From Shewanella insulae (GTDB taxonomy: Bacteria > Pseudomonadota > Gammaproteobacteria > Enterobacterales > Shewanellaceae), in the NCBI RefSeq assembly GCF_009831655.1, contig NZ_WRPA01000007.1, positions 124,001 through 188,000 of the forward strand: a stretch of 64,000 bases of DNA, written 5' to 3'. Each line of letters starts with the position of its first letter. The stretch's first letter is position 1. Made by a program: the position numbers and the translations under genes. The notes under the pieces are model-generated. The model was not told the DNA's origin, searched no databases, and was given only the letters and a program-made list of their open reading frames with translations. Shown here piece after piece: positions 44,219 to 54,302 of the stretch.

Positions 44219-46813
44219 CTAAAACTCATTCCACTCCTCGTTGCTGATGTTCAGGGGGCCGTGGCTGTCACCGGATACCAGTGACAGCGGTGCCGAAGTC
44301 ATGCCCGAGTGCACAGGCGTCTGAGACTCGAAGAAGCCGAGCTGAGACTTCATGTTGCGCGCCTGTTCCGCCATGGCATCGCCGGCTGCCGATACCTGTT
44401 CGACCAGGGCGGCGTTTTGCTGGGTCATCTCATCCATCTGGGAGATCGCCTTGTTAACCTCCTGAATGCCCGCCGACTGTTGATCCGAGGCTATGCTGAT
44501 CTGGCTGATCATATCGGCCACCTTAGTGACGGCCTGCACTATATCTTCTAGGGTTTCGCCAGACTGATTCACCAGCTGGGTGCCGTCGGTTACCTTAGTC
44601 ACGCTGTCGCGGATAAGCTCTTTGATCTCCTTGGCGGCGCCGGCACTGCGCTGGGCCAGGTTGCGTACCTCGCCAGCCACTACGGCAAAGCCACGCCCCT
44701 GCTCGCCAGCCCGGGCCGCCTCGACGGCGGCATTGAGGGCCAACAGATTGGTCTGGAAGGCGATCTCGTCGATCACCCCTATGATGTCTGCGATGCGCTT
44801 GCTCGATTCGTTGATCGCATCCATGGCGGTCACGGCCTGTTCGACTACCTTGCCGCCGTGGGCGGCCTTAGTGTTGGCCTCCTGTGCCAGCTGGTTGGCG
44901 ACCGTGGCGTTTTGTGCACTCTGAGTGACAGTCGCCGTCATCTCCTCCATGCTGGAGGCCGTCTCTTCGAGGGAGGCAGCCTGCTCCTCGGTGCGCTGGC
45001 TTAGGTCGGCGTTGCCCTGAGCGATCTCTTCCGCGCCTGACGTTACCGTATTAGCCGACTGGTTGATGCCATCGAGCACCTCGGTCAGCTTGGCGGCGGT
45101 GGCATTGGCATCGGTCTGTAGCTTACCGAATTGGCCTTGATACTCGCCCTGGATCTGGCGGTTGAGATCTCCCTTGGCTAAGCCGTCGAACATGTTCACC
45201 ACGTCGCCGATCACCTGATCTGCGATGCCTACCAGACGGTTGAGGCCATTTGAGAGGTTGAGGAAGAAGCCTTCCTTATCCTGAGTGCCGACCCTCAGGG
45301 AGAGATCTCCCTTACTGGCGGCAGCTATGATTGAGTCTATCTCATGTTCTATGGCCACCTCGGCGGTTCTGTCGGCCCATTCCACAACCGTGCCTATGCT
45401 GTCGCCGTTAGGGTCGCGGATGGGGTTGGCGACCACCTGGAAGGTGCGTCCGCCAACCTTAAGCTGACTGGTGTAGGTGGTCGTCAGCGTCTTAAGCAGG
45501 TTGCGCTGATGGCTGGGATTCTTGTGGAAGTTGTCTATGTTGACGCCCATGAGGTTGTTGGCATCGAAGTTAGGCAGATCTTTGGCAATATCATTCTGCG
45601 CCTGCTTGAACATCTGACTGACGGCCTTGTTCATGTAGATGATGTTCAGATCGGCGTCGGCCACCATGGTATTGGAGGAGACATTGTCCAGCGCCTGTTT
45701 GATGCGGGCGTTTTCTGCGGCAAGTCGACGCTCCTTCGCCTCCTTCGCCAGCTTTTCTGTGACATCCTGCCACTCGACCACAGTTCCTGTACGCACACCA
45801 TTCTCAAACACAGGGGTGGCGATCAGGGTGAAGTCGAGCCCCGCGACTTGAATGCTGGTGTCGTAACTGCCGGTGAGCTTGTCGAGCATCTTACGTTGAT
45901 GGGCCGGGTTCTGGTGGAAGATATCGATATTGCTGCCGAGCAGGCTATCTGTGTTGAATTTGGTCAGTGTCTGTTTCAGCGTCTGCTCATTGTCCCTAAG
46001 CATCTGGGTGACAGAGTCGTTTAGGTAGATGATGTTGTAATCGGCATCCGCCACCATGACGTTGGCGCGGCAGACATCCAACGCCTGCTTGATGCGACTG
46101 TTTTCTTGGGCCAGCTTGTTCTCTGCGTCGGCCTTGGCCAGGGCTTCCGTTTTATCCTGCCACTCGACCACAGTCGCGATGCGTTGATGTTCGTCGTCAA
46201 ACACTGGGGAGGCGATCAGCGAGAAGATGCGGCTACCTACCTTAATCTGCGCCGAGTGAGGTCGTTGCAGACCCGCTATGATGTTTTGCTGATGGTTGGG
46301 TTGCTGGTGGAAGGTGTCCATGTTGGTGCCGATAAGCGTATCGACGCTGAAGCTGGAAATAGCCTGTTTGATATCCGATTCGGCCCGTTCCAGGGTATCG
46401 CGTAGCGATTGGTTGAGGAAGCTGATGTTGCCTTGGGGATCGGCCAGCATCACGTTGGCCTGGCAGATCTCCAGCGCCCTGAGCTGCGCCTGGTTGCCTT
46501 GGTTGGCATGCCATTGCTGGGTCAGGCTTTGGCTGATCTCTGGCCAATGGGGGTAGTCGAAGGCAGAAAAGCTTGGCGGATTACTCCCCTTGATCGCCTG
46601 AGTGATCTCCTCAAAGGCCTGTCGTAGGTCTTGCCGCATCTGCCCCTGTCGCTGAATGCCTAGGGCGATGATGGCGATGGCGACCACCTGAGCGATGCCG
46701 ACCCAGAGTGAGGGCTGCTGGGTGAAGGCTAATAGGGCTGCGACGGCAGCGACCAGCAGTCCAATGAACGACAGACTGCTCGGGTTGCCAGTCTTGCTGT
46801 TTATTGCATCCAT
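44219..46813 (-). CDS. Methyl-accepting chemotaxis protein with three PAS repeats and a C-terminal pentapeptide
   Basis: The 864-residue product from the ATG at 46813 (after AGAGGAACAGAG) has two close hydrophobic segments (about 13-31 and 37-53) with almost no periplasmic loop. Three PAS-like repeats of about 130 residues follow (113-243, 244-373, 374-493), each with an N/V-M-V-A-D opening, F-H-x-x-P-x-H-Q and T-V-V-E-W. Then come HAMP-like helices and the signalling tip [39 protein letters not shown]. The last five residues are EWNEF, matching the aromatic-x-x-aromatic CheR/CheB docking pattern. It probably senses an internal redox or small-molecule signal. Confidence 0.92.
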   Translation of the reverse strand: MDAINSKTGNPSSLSFIGLLVAAVAALLAFTQQPSLWVGIAQVVAIAIIALGIQRQGQMRQDLRQAFEEITQAIKGSNPPSFSAFDYPHWPEISQSLTQQWHANQGNQAQLRALEICQANVMLADPQGNISFLNQSLRDTLERAESDIKQAISSFSVDTLIGTNMDTFHQQPNHQQNIIAGLQRPHSAQIKVGSRIFSLIASPVFDDEHQRIATVVEWQDKTEALAKADAENKLAQENSRIKQALDVCRANVMVADADYNIIYLNDSVTQMLRDNEQTLKQTLTKFNTDSLLGSNIDIFHQNPAHQRKMLDKLTGSYDTSIQVAGLDFTLIATPVFENGVRTGTVVEWQDVTEKLAKEAKERRLAAENARIKQALDNVSSNTMVADADLNIIYMNKAVSQMFKQAQNDIAKDLPNFDANNLMGVNIDNFHKNPSHQRNLLKTLTTTYTSQLKVGGRTFQVVANPIRDPNGDSIGTVVEWADRTAEVAIEHEIDSIIAAASKGDLSLRVGTQDKEGFFLNLSNGLNRLVGIADQVIGDVVNMFDGLAKGDLNRQIQGEYQGQFGKLQTDANATAAKLTEVLDGINQSANTVTSGAEEIAQGNADLSQRTEEQAASLEETASSMEEMTATVTQSAQNATVANQLAQEANTKAAHGGKVVEQAVTAMDAINESSKRIADIIGVIDEIAFQTNLLALNAAVEAARAGEQGRGFAVVAGEVRNLAQRSAGAAKEIKELIRDSVTKVTDGTQLVNQSGETLEDIVQAVTKVADMISQISIASDQQSAGIQEVNKAISQMDEMTQQNAALVEQVSAAGDAMAEQARNMKSQLGFFESQTPVHSGMTSAPLSLVSGDSHGPLNISNEEWNEF

Positions 46814-46835
46814 TCTCTGTTCCTCTCTTGCCAAG

Positions 46836-47393
46836 TTAGGCGCTGACAGCCTGTGTCGATTCAGCGTCGATAGTATTGATGATGTTTGATAGTTGTGCCG
46901 CCTCGGGCAGCACCTCACTGCTAAGTAGGGTGTCTATGTCCAGTAGGATGACCATCTTATCCGCCAGGTTGGCGAGCCCCTTGATGAAGGTAAGATCTGT
47001 CTCCTCGCCAAAGTCGGGGGCTTCGCGCAGATCTTTGTGATGGACGCTAAAGACATCGGAGACGGCATCGACCACTATGCCGATCACCTTGTGTTCGCCG
47101 GCGACACAGACCTTGATGACGATGACTACAGTCGTGGGGCCATACTCCAGGCTGGCGATGCCGAATCTCTGCCGCAGATCTATGATGGGGACTATGGTGC
47201 CGCGCAGGTTAATCACCCCTTTGACATGGCCGGGTGAGTTGGGAATGACGGTCGTGGGTTCCCAGCCGCGGATCTCCTGCACCGAGAGTATGTCGACGCC
47301 ATACTCTTCCTCGGCCATGATGAAAGTCAGGTACTGTTCGCTGGCATCGTCTTTGGCGGTGAGTGTGATGTCTGTTTCATCTGCCTGTGTCAT
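46836..47393 (-). CDS. cheW: Chemotaxis coupling protein CheW
   Basis: The 185-residue product has the CheW core: [41 protein letters not shown], and VVDAVSDVF. It couples the receptor to CheA. The N-terminal 18 and C-terminal 30 residues exceed the usual length. It lies 28 bases after cheA and 22 before the receptor gene. Confidence 0.95.
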   Translation of the reverse strand: MTQADETDITLTAKDDASEQYLTFIMAEEEYGVDILSVQEIRGWEPTTVIPNSPGHVKGVINLRGTIVPIIDLRQRFGIASLEYGPTTVVIVIKVCVAGEHKVIGIVVDAVSDVFSVHHKDLREAPDFGEETDLTFIKGLANLADKMVILLDIDTLLSSEVLPEAAQLSNIINTIDAESTQAVSA

Positions 47394-47421
47394 GGATGAA
47401 TCTCCCTTCTCATTTGGTTTC

Positions 47422-49440
47422 CTAGGCGGCGTGCTCTTGGGTGCTGTTGATGCCCGCGAGGCTGACTAACCCGGCAATGTCTATGATTAAGGCAACCGTG
47501 CCATCGCCGAGTATGGTGGCGCCAGAGATACCGGCCACCTTGTTGTAGTTGTCTTCCAGGCTCTTGATCACCACCTGCTGCTGCGACAATAGCTCGTCGA
47601 CCAGGAGCCCGACCTTGTCGTTATTGGCATCGACCACCATCACCAGGCCATCTTTAATCTGTCTGGCGTCGGCCTCATGGTGAAAGGCCTCATAGACCTT
47701 GAGTACAGGCAGGTACTCATCTCGTAGACGAATCACCTCATGTTCTTCACCCAGACGATTGATATGGTCGGCGGGCACCTCCAGCGACTCGTGAATCGCC
47801 ACCAGGGGCACAACATAGGTGTGCCGGCCTATACGGACTAACTGGCCGTCGAGAATGGCCAGGGTGAGCGGTAGGCGTATGGTAAAGCGACTGCCCTTGT
47901 CCTGGGTGGATTTCAGCTCTATGGTGCCGTTGAGCTCATGGATGTTTCTGAGCACTACATCCATGCCGACGCCACGACCCGAGAGGTCGGAGACAGTCTC
48001 TGCGGTAGAGAAGCCGGGTTTGAAGATCAGCTGATGAATAGCCTCTTCGCTCAGCTCTTCATCACTGCCCACTAGCCCCTTGGCCCGCGCCTTGTCGAGG
48101 ATTTTTTGAGTGTTCAGGCCGGCGCCGTCATCGATGATCTCTATGATGATGTTGCCGCCCTGATGGAAGGCATTGAGGGTGAGGCTGCCGGTTTCGGGCT
48201 TGCCCTTCTGACGGCGCACCTCTGGGGTCTCCAGACCGTGATCGAGCGAGTTTCTCACCAGGTGCACCATAGGATCGACGATCTTCTCCATCACCGTCTT
48301 ATCCAGCTCGGTCTCTTCACCCTTGAGGATTAACTCTACCTGCTTGCCCAGTTGCTGGCCTATATCCCGCACCAGACGAGGGAAGCGGTTGAAGGCGAAG
48401 CTGATGGGCAGCATGCGGATCTGCATGACGCTCTCCTGCAGATCACGGGTGTGGCTGGCGAGCTGTTCCAGTCCCTGTTTCATGGTGATGAAGGACTCGG
48501 GCGTCATCTCTTCTTGCTGGCCAATTTGGCCTAGCATGGCCTGAGTGATCACCAACTCGCCCACCATGTTGATCAGTAGATCTATCTTCTCGATGCTGAC
48601 GCGGATGGAGCCTGCGTCTTGGGTCTTATTGCTGACGACACTGGGTTTGGCCTGGCTAACGGTTCTTTCCTGGGAGTCGGATTGAGAAGGCGTTGGCGTG
48701 ATCTCCTCCGCCTCTATGGCGGGTGCTGCACTCTCCTGCGTTTGTGCCTGGTAGTCAATATCACATTCATCCTCGACCCACTCGAAGGCCTCCTTGAGGC
48801 GTGCCAGGGGCTGATCTGTGGTGAGGGTGAGTGACCAGGCAAGATAGCAGGCCTCGGGATCATACTGGGTGAAATCGGGGATCTCTTGAGAGGTTAGCTC
48901 GACCCCCAGCTCGCCGCATTGCCTCAGTTCATTGAACATCAGCAGGGGATCGTTACCGTACCTGAGTATGTCTGCTCCTGCCTTGAAGGTGATCTGCCAG
49001 GTGGTGAGTTCTGGTGCCTCGGGTTCAGAGGGGGTCTGTTCCTGGGGAATGGGTTGCGTCAGCTCGGCGGCAAACTTCTGCTCAAGTTCGCCTAGCATAG
49101 GGTCATCGAAGCTCTTCTCATGCATCACGGCGTCGAGCATGTTGCGTAACAGGTCGACCGAGAGCAGCAGTATGTCCTGGTGATGGCTGGTCATCTCGCG
49201 GCGGCCGTCGCGGATCTCATCCAGCAGTGTCTCTAGCAGGTGGGTGTAATTGGCAATCTGAGTAAAACCGAAGGTGCCGCTGCCGCCCTTGATGGAGTGG
49301 GCGGCGCGAAAGATGGTGTTAATCGCCTCTGGATCCGGTGAGGCGATGTCGAGCTTAAGTAGCTCCGACTCCATGCTTTCCAGGCCTTCTAGGCTCTCTT
49401 CGAAGAAGACTTGGCTGAATTGACTCAGATCGATTTCCAT
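47422..49440 (-). CDS. cheA: Chemotaxis histidine kinase CheA
   Basis: The 672-residue product has an N-terminal Hpt domain with the phospho-His in FRAAHSIKGGSGTFGF (about residue 48), a P2-like region (about 145-235), a dimerisation domain, an ATPase domain (VHLVRNSLDHGLETPEVR, DDGAGLNTQKIL, GRGVGMDVV) and a C-terminal CheW-like domain. It phosphorylates CheY and CheB of the same operon. Confidence 0.96.
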   Translation of the reverse strand: MEIDLSQFSQVFFEESLEGLESMESELLKLDIASPDPEAINTIFRAAHSIKGGSGTFGFTQIANYTHLLETLLDEIRDGRREMTSHHQDILLLSVDLLRNMLDAVMHEKSFDDPMLGELEQKFAAELTQPIPQEQTPSEPEAPELTTWQITFKAGADILRYGNDPLLMFNELRQCGELGVELTSQEIPDFTQYDPEACYLAWSLTLTTDQPLARLKEAFEWVEDECDIDYQAQTQESAAPAIEAEEITPTPSQSDSQERTVSQAKPSVVSNKTQDAGSIRVSIEKIDLLINMVGELVITQAMLGQIGQQEEMTPESFITMKQGLEQLASHTRDLQESVMQIRMLPISFAFNRFPRLVRDIGQQLGKQVELILKGEETELDKTVMEKIVDPMVHLVRNSLDHGLETPEVRRQKGKPETGSLTLNAFHQGGNIIIEIIDDGAGLNTQKILDKARAKGLVGSDEELSEEAIHQLIFKPGFSTAETVSDLSGRGVGMDVVLRNIHELNGTIELKSTQDKGSRFTIRLPLTLAILDGQLVRIGRHTYVVPLVAIHESLEVPADHINRLGEEHEVIRLRDEYLPVLKVYEAFHHEADARQIKDGLVMVVDANNDKVGLLVDELLSQQQVVIKSLEDNYNKVAGISGATILGDGTVALIIDIAGLVSLAGINSTQEHAA

Positions 49441-49461
49441 ATCTCACCATCCGGACTCAGG

Positions 49462-49824
49462 TTAACGTAAGACTTTATTGACCGTGGCTAGCAATTGGTC
49501 GGGATTGAAGGGTTTGACGATCCAGCCCGTGGCTCCTGCCGATCGCCCCTCCTGCTTCTTGTCGCTGCCTGACTCTGTGGTGAGCATCAGCAGGGGGGTG
49601 AACTTATAGTTAGGCAGGTTGCGTAGATTGCGGATAAGTGTGATGCCATCCATCACGGGCATGTTAACGTCTGAGATCACTAGGTCATACTCCTGGCTTT
49701 TCGCCTGAGTTAGCGCCTCATCGCCGTTGCAGGCTTCGGTCACATCGAATCCGGCCGTCTTTAGGGTAAAGCCCACCATCTGACGCATGGAGGCAGAATC
49801 ATCCACTGCGAGTATCTTCTTCAT
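49462..49824 (-). CDS. cheY: Chemotaxis response regulator CheY
   Basis: This 120-residue single receiver domain has acidic D8-D9, phospho-acceptor Asp52 (VISDVNMPVMDG), Thr in LMLTTESG and Lys in WIVKPFNPDQ. The ATG at 49824 overlaps the TGA of the STAS gene as ATGA, and the preceding GGAG lies inside that gene; the longer frame to 49947 is a shadow of the STAS gene. Confidence 0.94.
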   Translation of the reverse strand: MKKILAVDDSASMRQMVGFTLKTAGFDVTEACNGDEALTQAKSQEYDLVISDVNMPVMDGITLIRNLRNLPNYKFTPLLMLTTESGSDKKQEGRSAGATGWIVKPFNPDQLLATVNKVLR

Positions 49825-50120
49825 TCTTGAATTGTCTCCTGAGCAAGCGCAAAGATCTGTGCCGCGTCGAGCCCCAACTCGGCCAGGGTCTGTTCTACCT
49901 CCTCTGCGGGGGGCATCCATTCGATGGCGTGGTGGTGCGTCTGGCAATAGTGATGCAGAAAGTAGAGCAGCTGAGCGCCTGAGGTATCGACTCGCGTCAA
50001 CTGACTGGCGTCGATACTCAAGGTATCTGACGCATTGAGTTGCTCGGCGATATCATGGTGGACCTGCTGGATGTTACGAATCGTCAGCTCGGACGCTAAG
50101 CGAATCGGACTCTGGGTCAT
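49821..50120 (-). CDS. STAS-domain protein heading the che operon
   Basis: The 99-residue STAS (anti-sigma-factor antagonist-like) protein has LSIDASQLTRVDTSGAQLLYFL, where the Ser after DT is at the position phosphorylated in SpoIIAA-type proteins. It is the first gene of the chemotaxis operon and translationally coupled to cheY (ATGA). It has no partner kinase or phosphatase in the window. In related che clusters such a gene is common but its role is not settled. Confidence 0.85.
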   Translation of the reverse strand: MTQSPIRLASELTIRNIQQVHHDIAEQLNASDTLSIDASQLTRVDTSGAQLLYFLHHYCQTHHHAIEWMPPAEEVEQTLAELGLDAAQIFALAQETIQE

Positions 50121-50282
50121 AGGTGGGCTCCTCTACAATCCCTGTCAATAAGACTCCATTAGGATCAAAAGATAGACGGTAAATGAGAGGCTTGCCTGAA
50201 AAATAACTGTTTTTTCACTAAATGGGCTCCCGAGTGATGAGCCCATTAGACGCGATAAGAGCAATTTGACGATTGATTCTTG

Positions 50283-50918
50283 CTATTCACCATAGTGAGT
50301 CGCCAGGGCGATCACATCGTGAATTAGGTTCTTGTTGCGGATTTGAGGCAGCTTACCCGGATCCAGGCTGGTGGGCTTAACCGTGGCTACCCGAGTACCG
50401 TCGGGAGAGATGAGCACCATGGAGGCGCTGTGATCTACCTGATAGTTGTCGCCGTCGCCCACCATGGAATAGACGAAGCCCAGCTCCCGGGTCAAAGGCT
50501 GTAATTGGCTATGGGTTGCCGTGACCGCAACGAAGTTGGGATTGAAGAAGTCGATGTAATCTTTGAGCTTTTTCTGTGTATCCCGCGCCGGATCGACCGA
50601 CAGAAACACCACCTGCAGATCCACCACGCCTTCTAGCTGTCGATAGGCTGCGGCCAGCTTGCCCAGGGTGGTGGGGCAGACATCTGGGCAGGAGGTGTAG
50701 CCGACGAAGAACAGGTTCCACTTGTCTTTAAGTTGGACGTTGGTAAAAGCCTTGCCGTTCTGATCTGTCAGCTCGAAGGGGGAGAGTGGTCGCTGCTGAG
50801 GATAGCGATAGCTAGTGAGCAGCTCGGGCGGCGTGGCTTGACCCGTGAAGCTCATCGCCGCGATCGCCCCCAGGCCGCTGAAGATGAGTAAGGTTAGGAC
50901 GATCAATAGCGGTTTCAT
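50283..50918 (-). CDS. sco1: SCO1/SenC-family copper chaperone
   Basis: The 211-residue product has an N-terminal membrane anchor (about 3-22) and a thioredoxin fold with the copper ligands C77 and C81 (TSCPDVCPTT) and H163 (QVDHSASM). It helps insert copper into the CuA site of cytochrome c oxidase subunit II. The ATG at 50918 lies next to the ctaB stop, and GGAGC provides the ribosome binding site; an in-frame GTG lies just before. It closes the oxidase assembly cluster. Confidence 0.94.
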   Translation of the reverse strand: MKPLLIVLTLLIFSGLGAIAAMSFTGQATPPELLTSYRYPQQRPLSPFELTDQNGKAFTNVQLKDKWNLFFVGYTSCPDVCPTTLGKLAAAYRQLEGVVDLQVVFLSVDPARDTQKKLKDYIDFFNPNFVAVTATHSQLQPLTRELGFVYSMVGDGDNYQVDHSASMVLISPDGTRVATVKPTSLDPGKLPQIRNKNLIHDVIALATHYGE

Positions 50919-50922
50919 CACG

Positions 50923-51825
50923 TTAGCTCCAGAGATAGTGGTCGACCAGGAGCAGCAAGAAGAGCAACATCAGATGATAGATGGAGAAGCGAAATACCTG
51001 CATCGCCAGGCCAGGCTTGTCCCGATACTTGAGCTGCCAGGCCTTATAGATGAAGCCGCAGCTTAGCAGGGTCGAGCCCACCAGGTAGAGGGGCCCGCAC
51101 ATGCCGACCAGTACTGGGTAGAGACAGGCCAGTGCCAGTAACACCGTATAGAGCATGATACAGGTCTTGGTAAATTCGACGCCGTGGGTGACCGGCAGCA
51201 TGGGTACATCGACCTTGGCGTATTCGGCGCGTCTGTGGATTGCCAGCGCCCAGAAGTGGGGCGGGGTCCAGGCGAAGATGATGATCACCAGCAGCAAGGC
51301 GTGACCGTGAAACTCGCCGGTGATCGCCGTCCATCCCAGCAGTGGTGGCATGGCGCCTGCCAGGCCGCCGACGACGATATTCTGTGGTGTCGCGCGCTTG
51401 AGATAGGCGGTATAGATCACCGCATAGCCGATGAGGCTGGCGAAGGTGAGCCAGGCAGTGAGCGGATTGACGGCCCAGTAGAGCAGCGCAAAGCCGAGAA
51501 TCGCCATGGCGGTCGCAAAAGTCAGCGCCTTGGTGAAGGAGACCCGGCCTTTGGGGAGCGGACGGTTATAGGTGCGGGCCATCAGGCCGTCGATACGGCG
51601 GTCGATCAGATGGTTATAGGCCGCGGCGGCTCCCGCCATCATGCCTATGCCCACCAGTCCGGCAATTAACGGCTGAACCGGTACCGCGCCTGGCACCGCC
51701 AGACACATGCCGACCAACACGGTCAGTAGCATCAGGGCGACCACCCTAGGCTTGGTCATCTCGAGGTAGGCGCGCCAGAGGAGCGGGGTGGCGACAGGCT
51801 TGGTGATTGTTATAGGTTTGGCCAT
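50923..51825 (-). CDS. ctaB: Haem O synthase (protohaem IX farnesyltransferase)
   Basis: The 300-residue membrane protein of the UbiA superfamily has [24 protein letters not shown] with the N-D-x-x-x-D-type motif, a second acidic motif near the middle ([29 protein letters not shown]) and about nine helices. It makes haem O from haem B, the precursor of haem A for the oxidase encoded in the same cluster. Confidence 0.95.
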   Translation of the reverse strand: MAKPITITKPVATPLLWRAYLEMTKPRVVALMLLTVLVGMCLAVPGAVPVQPLIAGLVGIGMMAGAAAAYNHLIDRRIDGLMARTYNRPLPKGRVSFTKALTFATAMAILGFALLYWAVNPLTAWLTFASLIGYAVIYTAYLKRATPQNIVVGGLAGAMPPLLGWTAITGEFHGHALLLVIIIFAWTPPHFWALAIHRRAEYAKVDVPMLPVTHGVEFTKTCIMLYTVLLALACLYPVLVGMCGPLYLVGSTLLSCGFIYKAWQLKYRDKPGLAMQVFRFSIYHLMLLFLLLLVDHYLWS

Positions 51826-51838
51826 ATGTGATGCCTCC

Positions 51839-52822
51839 TTATGCCTTACGCCACAAGGCGTAGTTGATGAAGACCAAGGTGAGTAACAGGAGTGCGGCGC
51901 CTGCGTTATGGGAGACGGCGACCCCCAAGGGAAGGTGCAGCACCACGTTGCTGATCCCCAGAGCTATCTGCAGGCACAGTAACCCCAGGAGTACCCATGC
52001 GCTGCGTCTCAGTAGCTGAGAGTGCGAGAGAACCAGCATGCGATACACCAGCCAGAGCAGGGCGGTCGCCGTAATGATGGCGCCGAACCTGTGGGCCACA
52101 TGAATTGTCATTCGTGAGGAGTAATCCAGGATGCCGAACTCATAGCTGCCTTCCGTCTTATGCAGGGGATAGAAGGCATGCAGCGGGTCGAGGTTGCTCA
52201 CCCAGTCCCCTTCACATATGGGCAGTGTGGTGCAGGCCAGCGCCGCATAGTTAGAGGAGGTCCAGCCGCCCAGGATGATCTGTAGCACGAGTAGGCCAAG
52301 GCAGAAGAGGGCGTAGGGCGCAAGCTTTCTAAGTCTTGGCTCACCGCCGGGCAGGCGTAGCGGCTTGGTCCTGAGATAGAGGAGCCACAATAAGGAGATT
52401 AGAGTAAAGCCGCCGATCAGATGGGACATCACCACCACGGGCATGAGTTTCATGGTGACAGTCCACATCCCCAGCGCTGCCTGGAACAGGATCAGCAGGG
52501 CGATAAAGCTCGGCAGCTTCTTCGGGGCATCGGGTTGCCTGAAGCTGATGAAGAGGATGAAGGCCACCAGCAGGCCTAATGTGCCGGCAATATATCTGTG
52601 GATCATCTCCAGCCAGGCCTTCTCAGGTTCTACCGTATGTTCGGGAAAGCTATCCTGGGCCCTGGCCAGCTCATGGCTCTGGGTCGGCACCTTGATCATG
52701 CCATAGCAGCCGGGCCAGTCGGGGCAGCCCAGGCCAGCGTCCGACAGTCGGGTGTAGGCCCCCATCAGGATCACGCACAGGGTAAAGACCAGGGTAAGTT
52801 TGAGTAGGGATGTCATCTGCAT
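51839..52822 (-). CDS. ctaA: Haem A synthase
   Basis: The 327-residue membrane protein has eight helices. The family block [21 protein letters not shown] is near residues 21-41, HR pairs that bind haem occur in [10 protein letters not shown] and HVAHRFGA, and a second Cys pair ([12 protein letters not shown]) occurs in the loop. It oxidises haem O to haem A. The ATG at 52822 overlaps the stop of the upstream gene by one base, with GAGGG upstream. Confidence 0.95.
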   Translation of the reverse strand: MQMTSLLKLTLVFTLCVILMGAYTRLSDAGLGCPDWPGCYGMIKVPTQSHELARAQDSFPEHTVEPEKAWLEMIHRYIAGTLGLLVAFILFISFRQPDAPKKLPSFIALLILFQAALGMWTVTMKLMPVVVMSHLIGGFTLISLLWLLYLRTKPLRLPGGEPRLRKLAPYALFCLGLLVLQIILGGWTSSNYAALACTTLPICEGDWVSNLDPLHAFYPLHKTEGSYEFGILDYSSRMTIHVAHRFGAIITATALLWLVYRMLVLSHSQLLRRSAWVLLGLLCLQIALGISNVVLHLPLGVAVSHNAGAALLLLTLVFINYALWRKA

Positions 52823-53373
52823 TAGCCGACCCTCGACAGTTTAAGCATCTTTCTCAAATCGGCGATCATCGCCTTGCCAAGCATCAGCTGGGCCTGCTCA
52901 TCTTCGACCTGGGCATAGCGCATCACCAGGGAGCCTAGGGGGTCCACTATGATGATCTCTTGCCGAGTCAGCATCTGGCTGAGTGCCTCGGTGGCCTGGG
53001 CAGTGGTAAAGTTGAACTCACTCTGCTGCAGTGCAGCAAGATCGCTGTCAGCCTGTAGCAGTATGATGGGGTTGACCCTATGTTGATCACGCCCCAGGGC
53101 GATCTGACTCTGATGCAGTATGTAGAGCCGGTTCATGCAGGCCCGATCGCATTGGCTCGGAAGCAGGTAGATCATCTGCCAGTGTTTGGGCATGGGGTTG
53201 GCCATCGCCAGGCGGGCATAGTTGGTGTCGGGCGGCAGGAGTTCGCCCTTATTGGTGACGCCACCATGGTAGAGATTCAGACTCAGCACCAGTTTTGCCA
53301 CCGCAACGGGTAAGACAAACACCAGTAGCAAGATCAGTAGGGGTTTTGCGCCTCGGCTCTTTGGGGATTTCAT
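52822..53373 (-). CDS. Membrane-anchored CX3C protein of the oxidase cluster, Sco-like
   Basis: The 183-residue product from the ATG at 53373 (AGAGGAT upstream) has one N-terminal membrane helix (about 11-33). The remainder looks like a thioredoxin fold: WQMIYLLPSQCDRACMNRLYILHQ with C75-x3-C79, the spacing used by SCO copper chaperones, and a late DPLGSLVMRY. The SCO His is not obvious. It sits immediately before ctaA with a one-base overlap, so it is probably an accessory of oxidase assembly. Confidence 0.7.
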   Translation of the reverse strand: MKSPKSRGAKPLLILLLVFVLPVAVAKLVLSLNLYHGGVTNKGELLPPDTNYARLAMANPMPKHWQMIYLLPSQCDRACMNRLYILHQSQIALGRDQHRVNPIILLQADSDLAALQQSEFNFTTAQATEALSQMLTRQEIIIVDPLGSLVMRYAQVEDEQAQLMLGKAMIADLRKMLKLSRVG

Positions 53374-53546
53374 CTTAATCCTCTGGTTGATTATTTTATG
53401 GGTTAGCGCGTGCCAGACACCGAAAAATATCAACTCCCCGAGACGGCTAGGAAGTGACCTTTTACCTGGGTAGCACCTCGTAAATTTTGGGTGCCTATTT
53501 GTTTAACCTACAGGGGTAGTTGGTTTTGCGCAACAAGTTACGGCAT
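53374..53546. promoter_or_regulatory. Intergenic region between SURF1 and the ctaA operon
   Basis: About 170 bases with no gene. It contains an imperfect inverted repeat TAGCACC / GGGTGCCTA around 53474-53501 and must carry the promoter of the Sco-like-ctaA-ctaB-sco1 operon if it is separate from SURF1. Confidence 0.4.
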
Positions 53547-54302
53547 TCATTTATTTTTACTGGATTCTTTGTTTTTCCTCTTAAATATCAGCAGGTAAAT
53601 CATAAGCATTAGAAAGACGGTCGCCATGGAGAACCACTGCAGGGCGTAGCCCTGATGCTTCTGGGCACTCATGGGGAGCGGCTGCCAGGGATGGGGTAGC
53701 GCGCTGCCCGGAATCGCCTCGGGTTGCAGTATGGCGGGGGCGAGCGGCAGCTTGAGTGTTTGGGATAGCTCCGGCAGGTTAAGGTTCTGGATCCGCATGG
53801 GGGAGCCCGCCTCGGCCAACAGATGCTGACTCAGGGGATTGCTGGCTCTCTGATAGACGCGGCCACTCAGCGCCACCTCTTGGTTTAGCCTAGATAAATG
53901 GGGCAGTTTCTGTCTGTCCAGGCCGCTGTCGATAAAACCGAGTTCGACCAGCAGCAAGGGGACCTCGGCTTTCAGCTCGGTTTCGACACGCATCACCTGG
54001 TATGCCAGATAGCCGACGCGGCCCTCATACACCTGGTTATCCAACAATATGATGGGTGTATTCACTGGGGTCGCCTTAACCGCCAGACGATAGCCGGTGA
54101 GAGATTCGCGCTCGCCTAAGGCAAGTAGCCCCTGATAATCCAGCGGCGGCGCGGCCTGCTTGAGGGTGAGGGCCTGTTGCAGCGCCTGTTTCTCGGCGGC
54201 CCTATCTAACTGCCACAGTCCCAGCTTGACCAGAATGGTGAATACCAGCAAAGTAACTAAAACGAGAAAAATCGTGCCACCGCGAACCGTGGGAGCCTTC
54301 AT
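53547..54302 (-). CDS. SURF1-family oxidase assembly protein
   Basis: The 251-residue protein from the ATG at 54302 has membrane helices near each end (about 11-30 and 220-240) around a periplasmic domain. SURF1 features are the KLGLWQLDRAAEKQALQQ block after helix 1, LDNQVYEGRVGYLAYQVM and GYALQWFSMATVFL at the C-terminus. It aids haem A insertion in cytochrome c oxidase. Its ATG overlaps the ATG of the opposite-strand DUF2909 gene in the palindrome CATG; it has no good ribosome binding site. A longer start at 54353 lies inside the DUF2909 gene. Confidence 0.85.
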   Translation of the reverse strand: MKAPTVRGGTIFLVLVTLLVFTILVKLGLWQLDRAAEKQALQQALTLKQAAPPLDYQGLLALGERESLTGYRLAVKATPVNTPIILLDNQVYEGRVGYLAYQVMRVETELKAEVPLLLVELGFIDSGLDRQKLPHLSRLNQEVALSGRVYQRASNPLSQHLLAEAGSPMRIQNLNLPELSQTLKLPLAPAILQPEAIPGSALPHPWQPLPMSAQKHQGYALQWFSMATVFLMLMIYLLIFKRKNKESSKNK

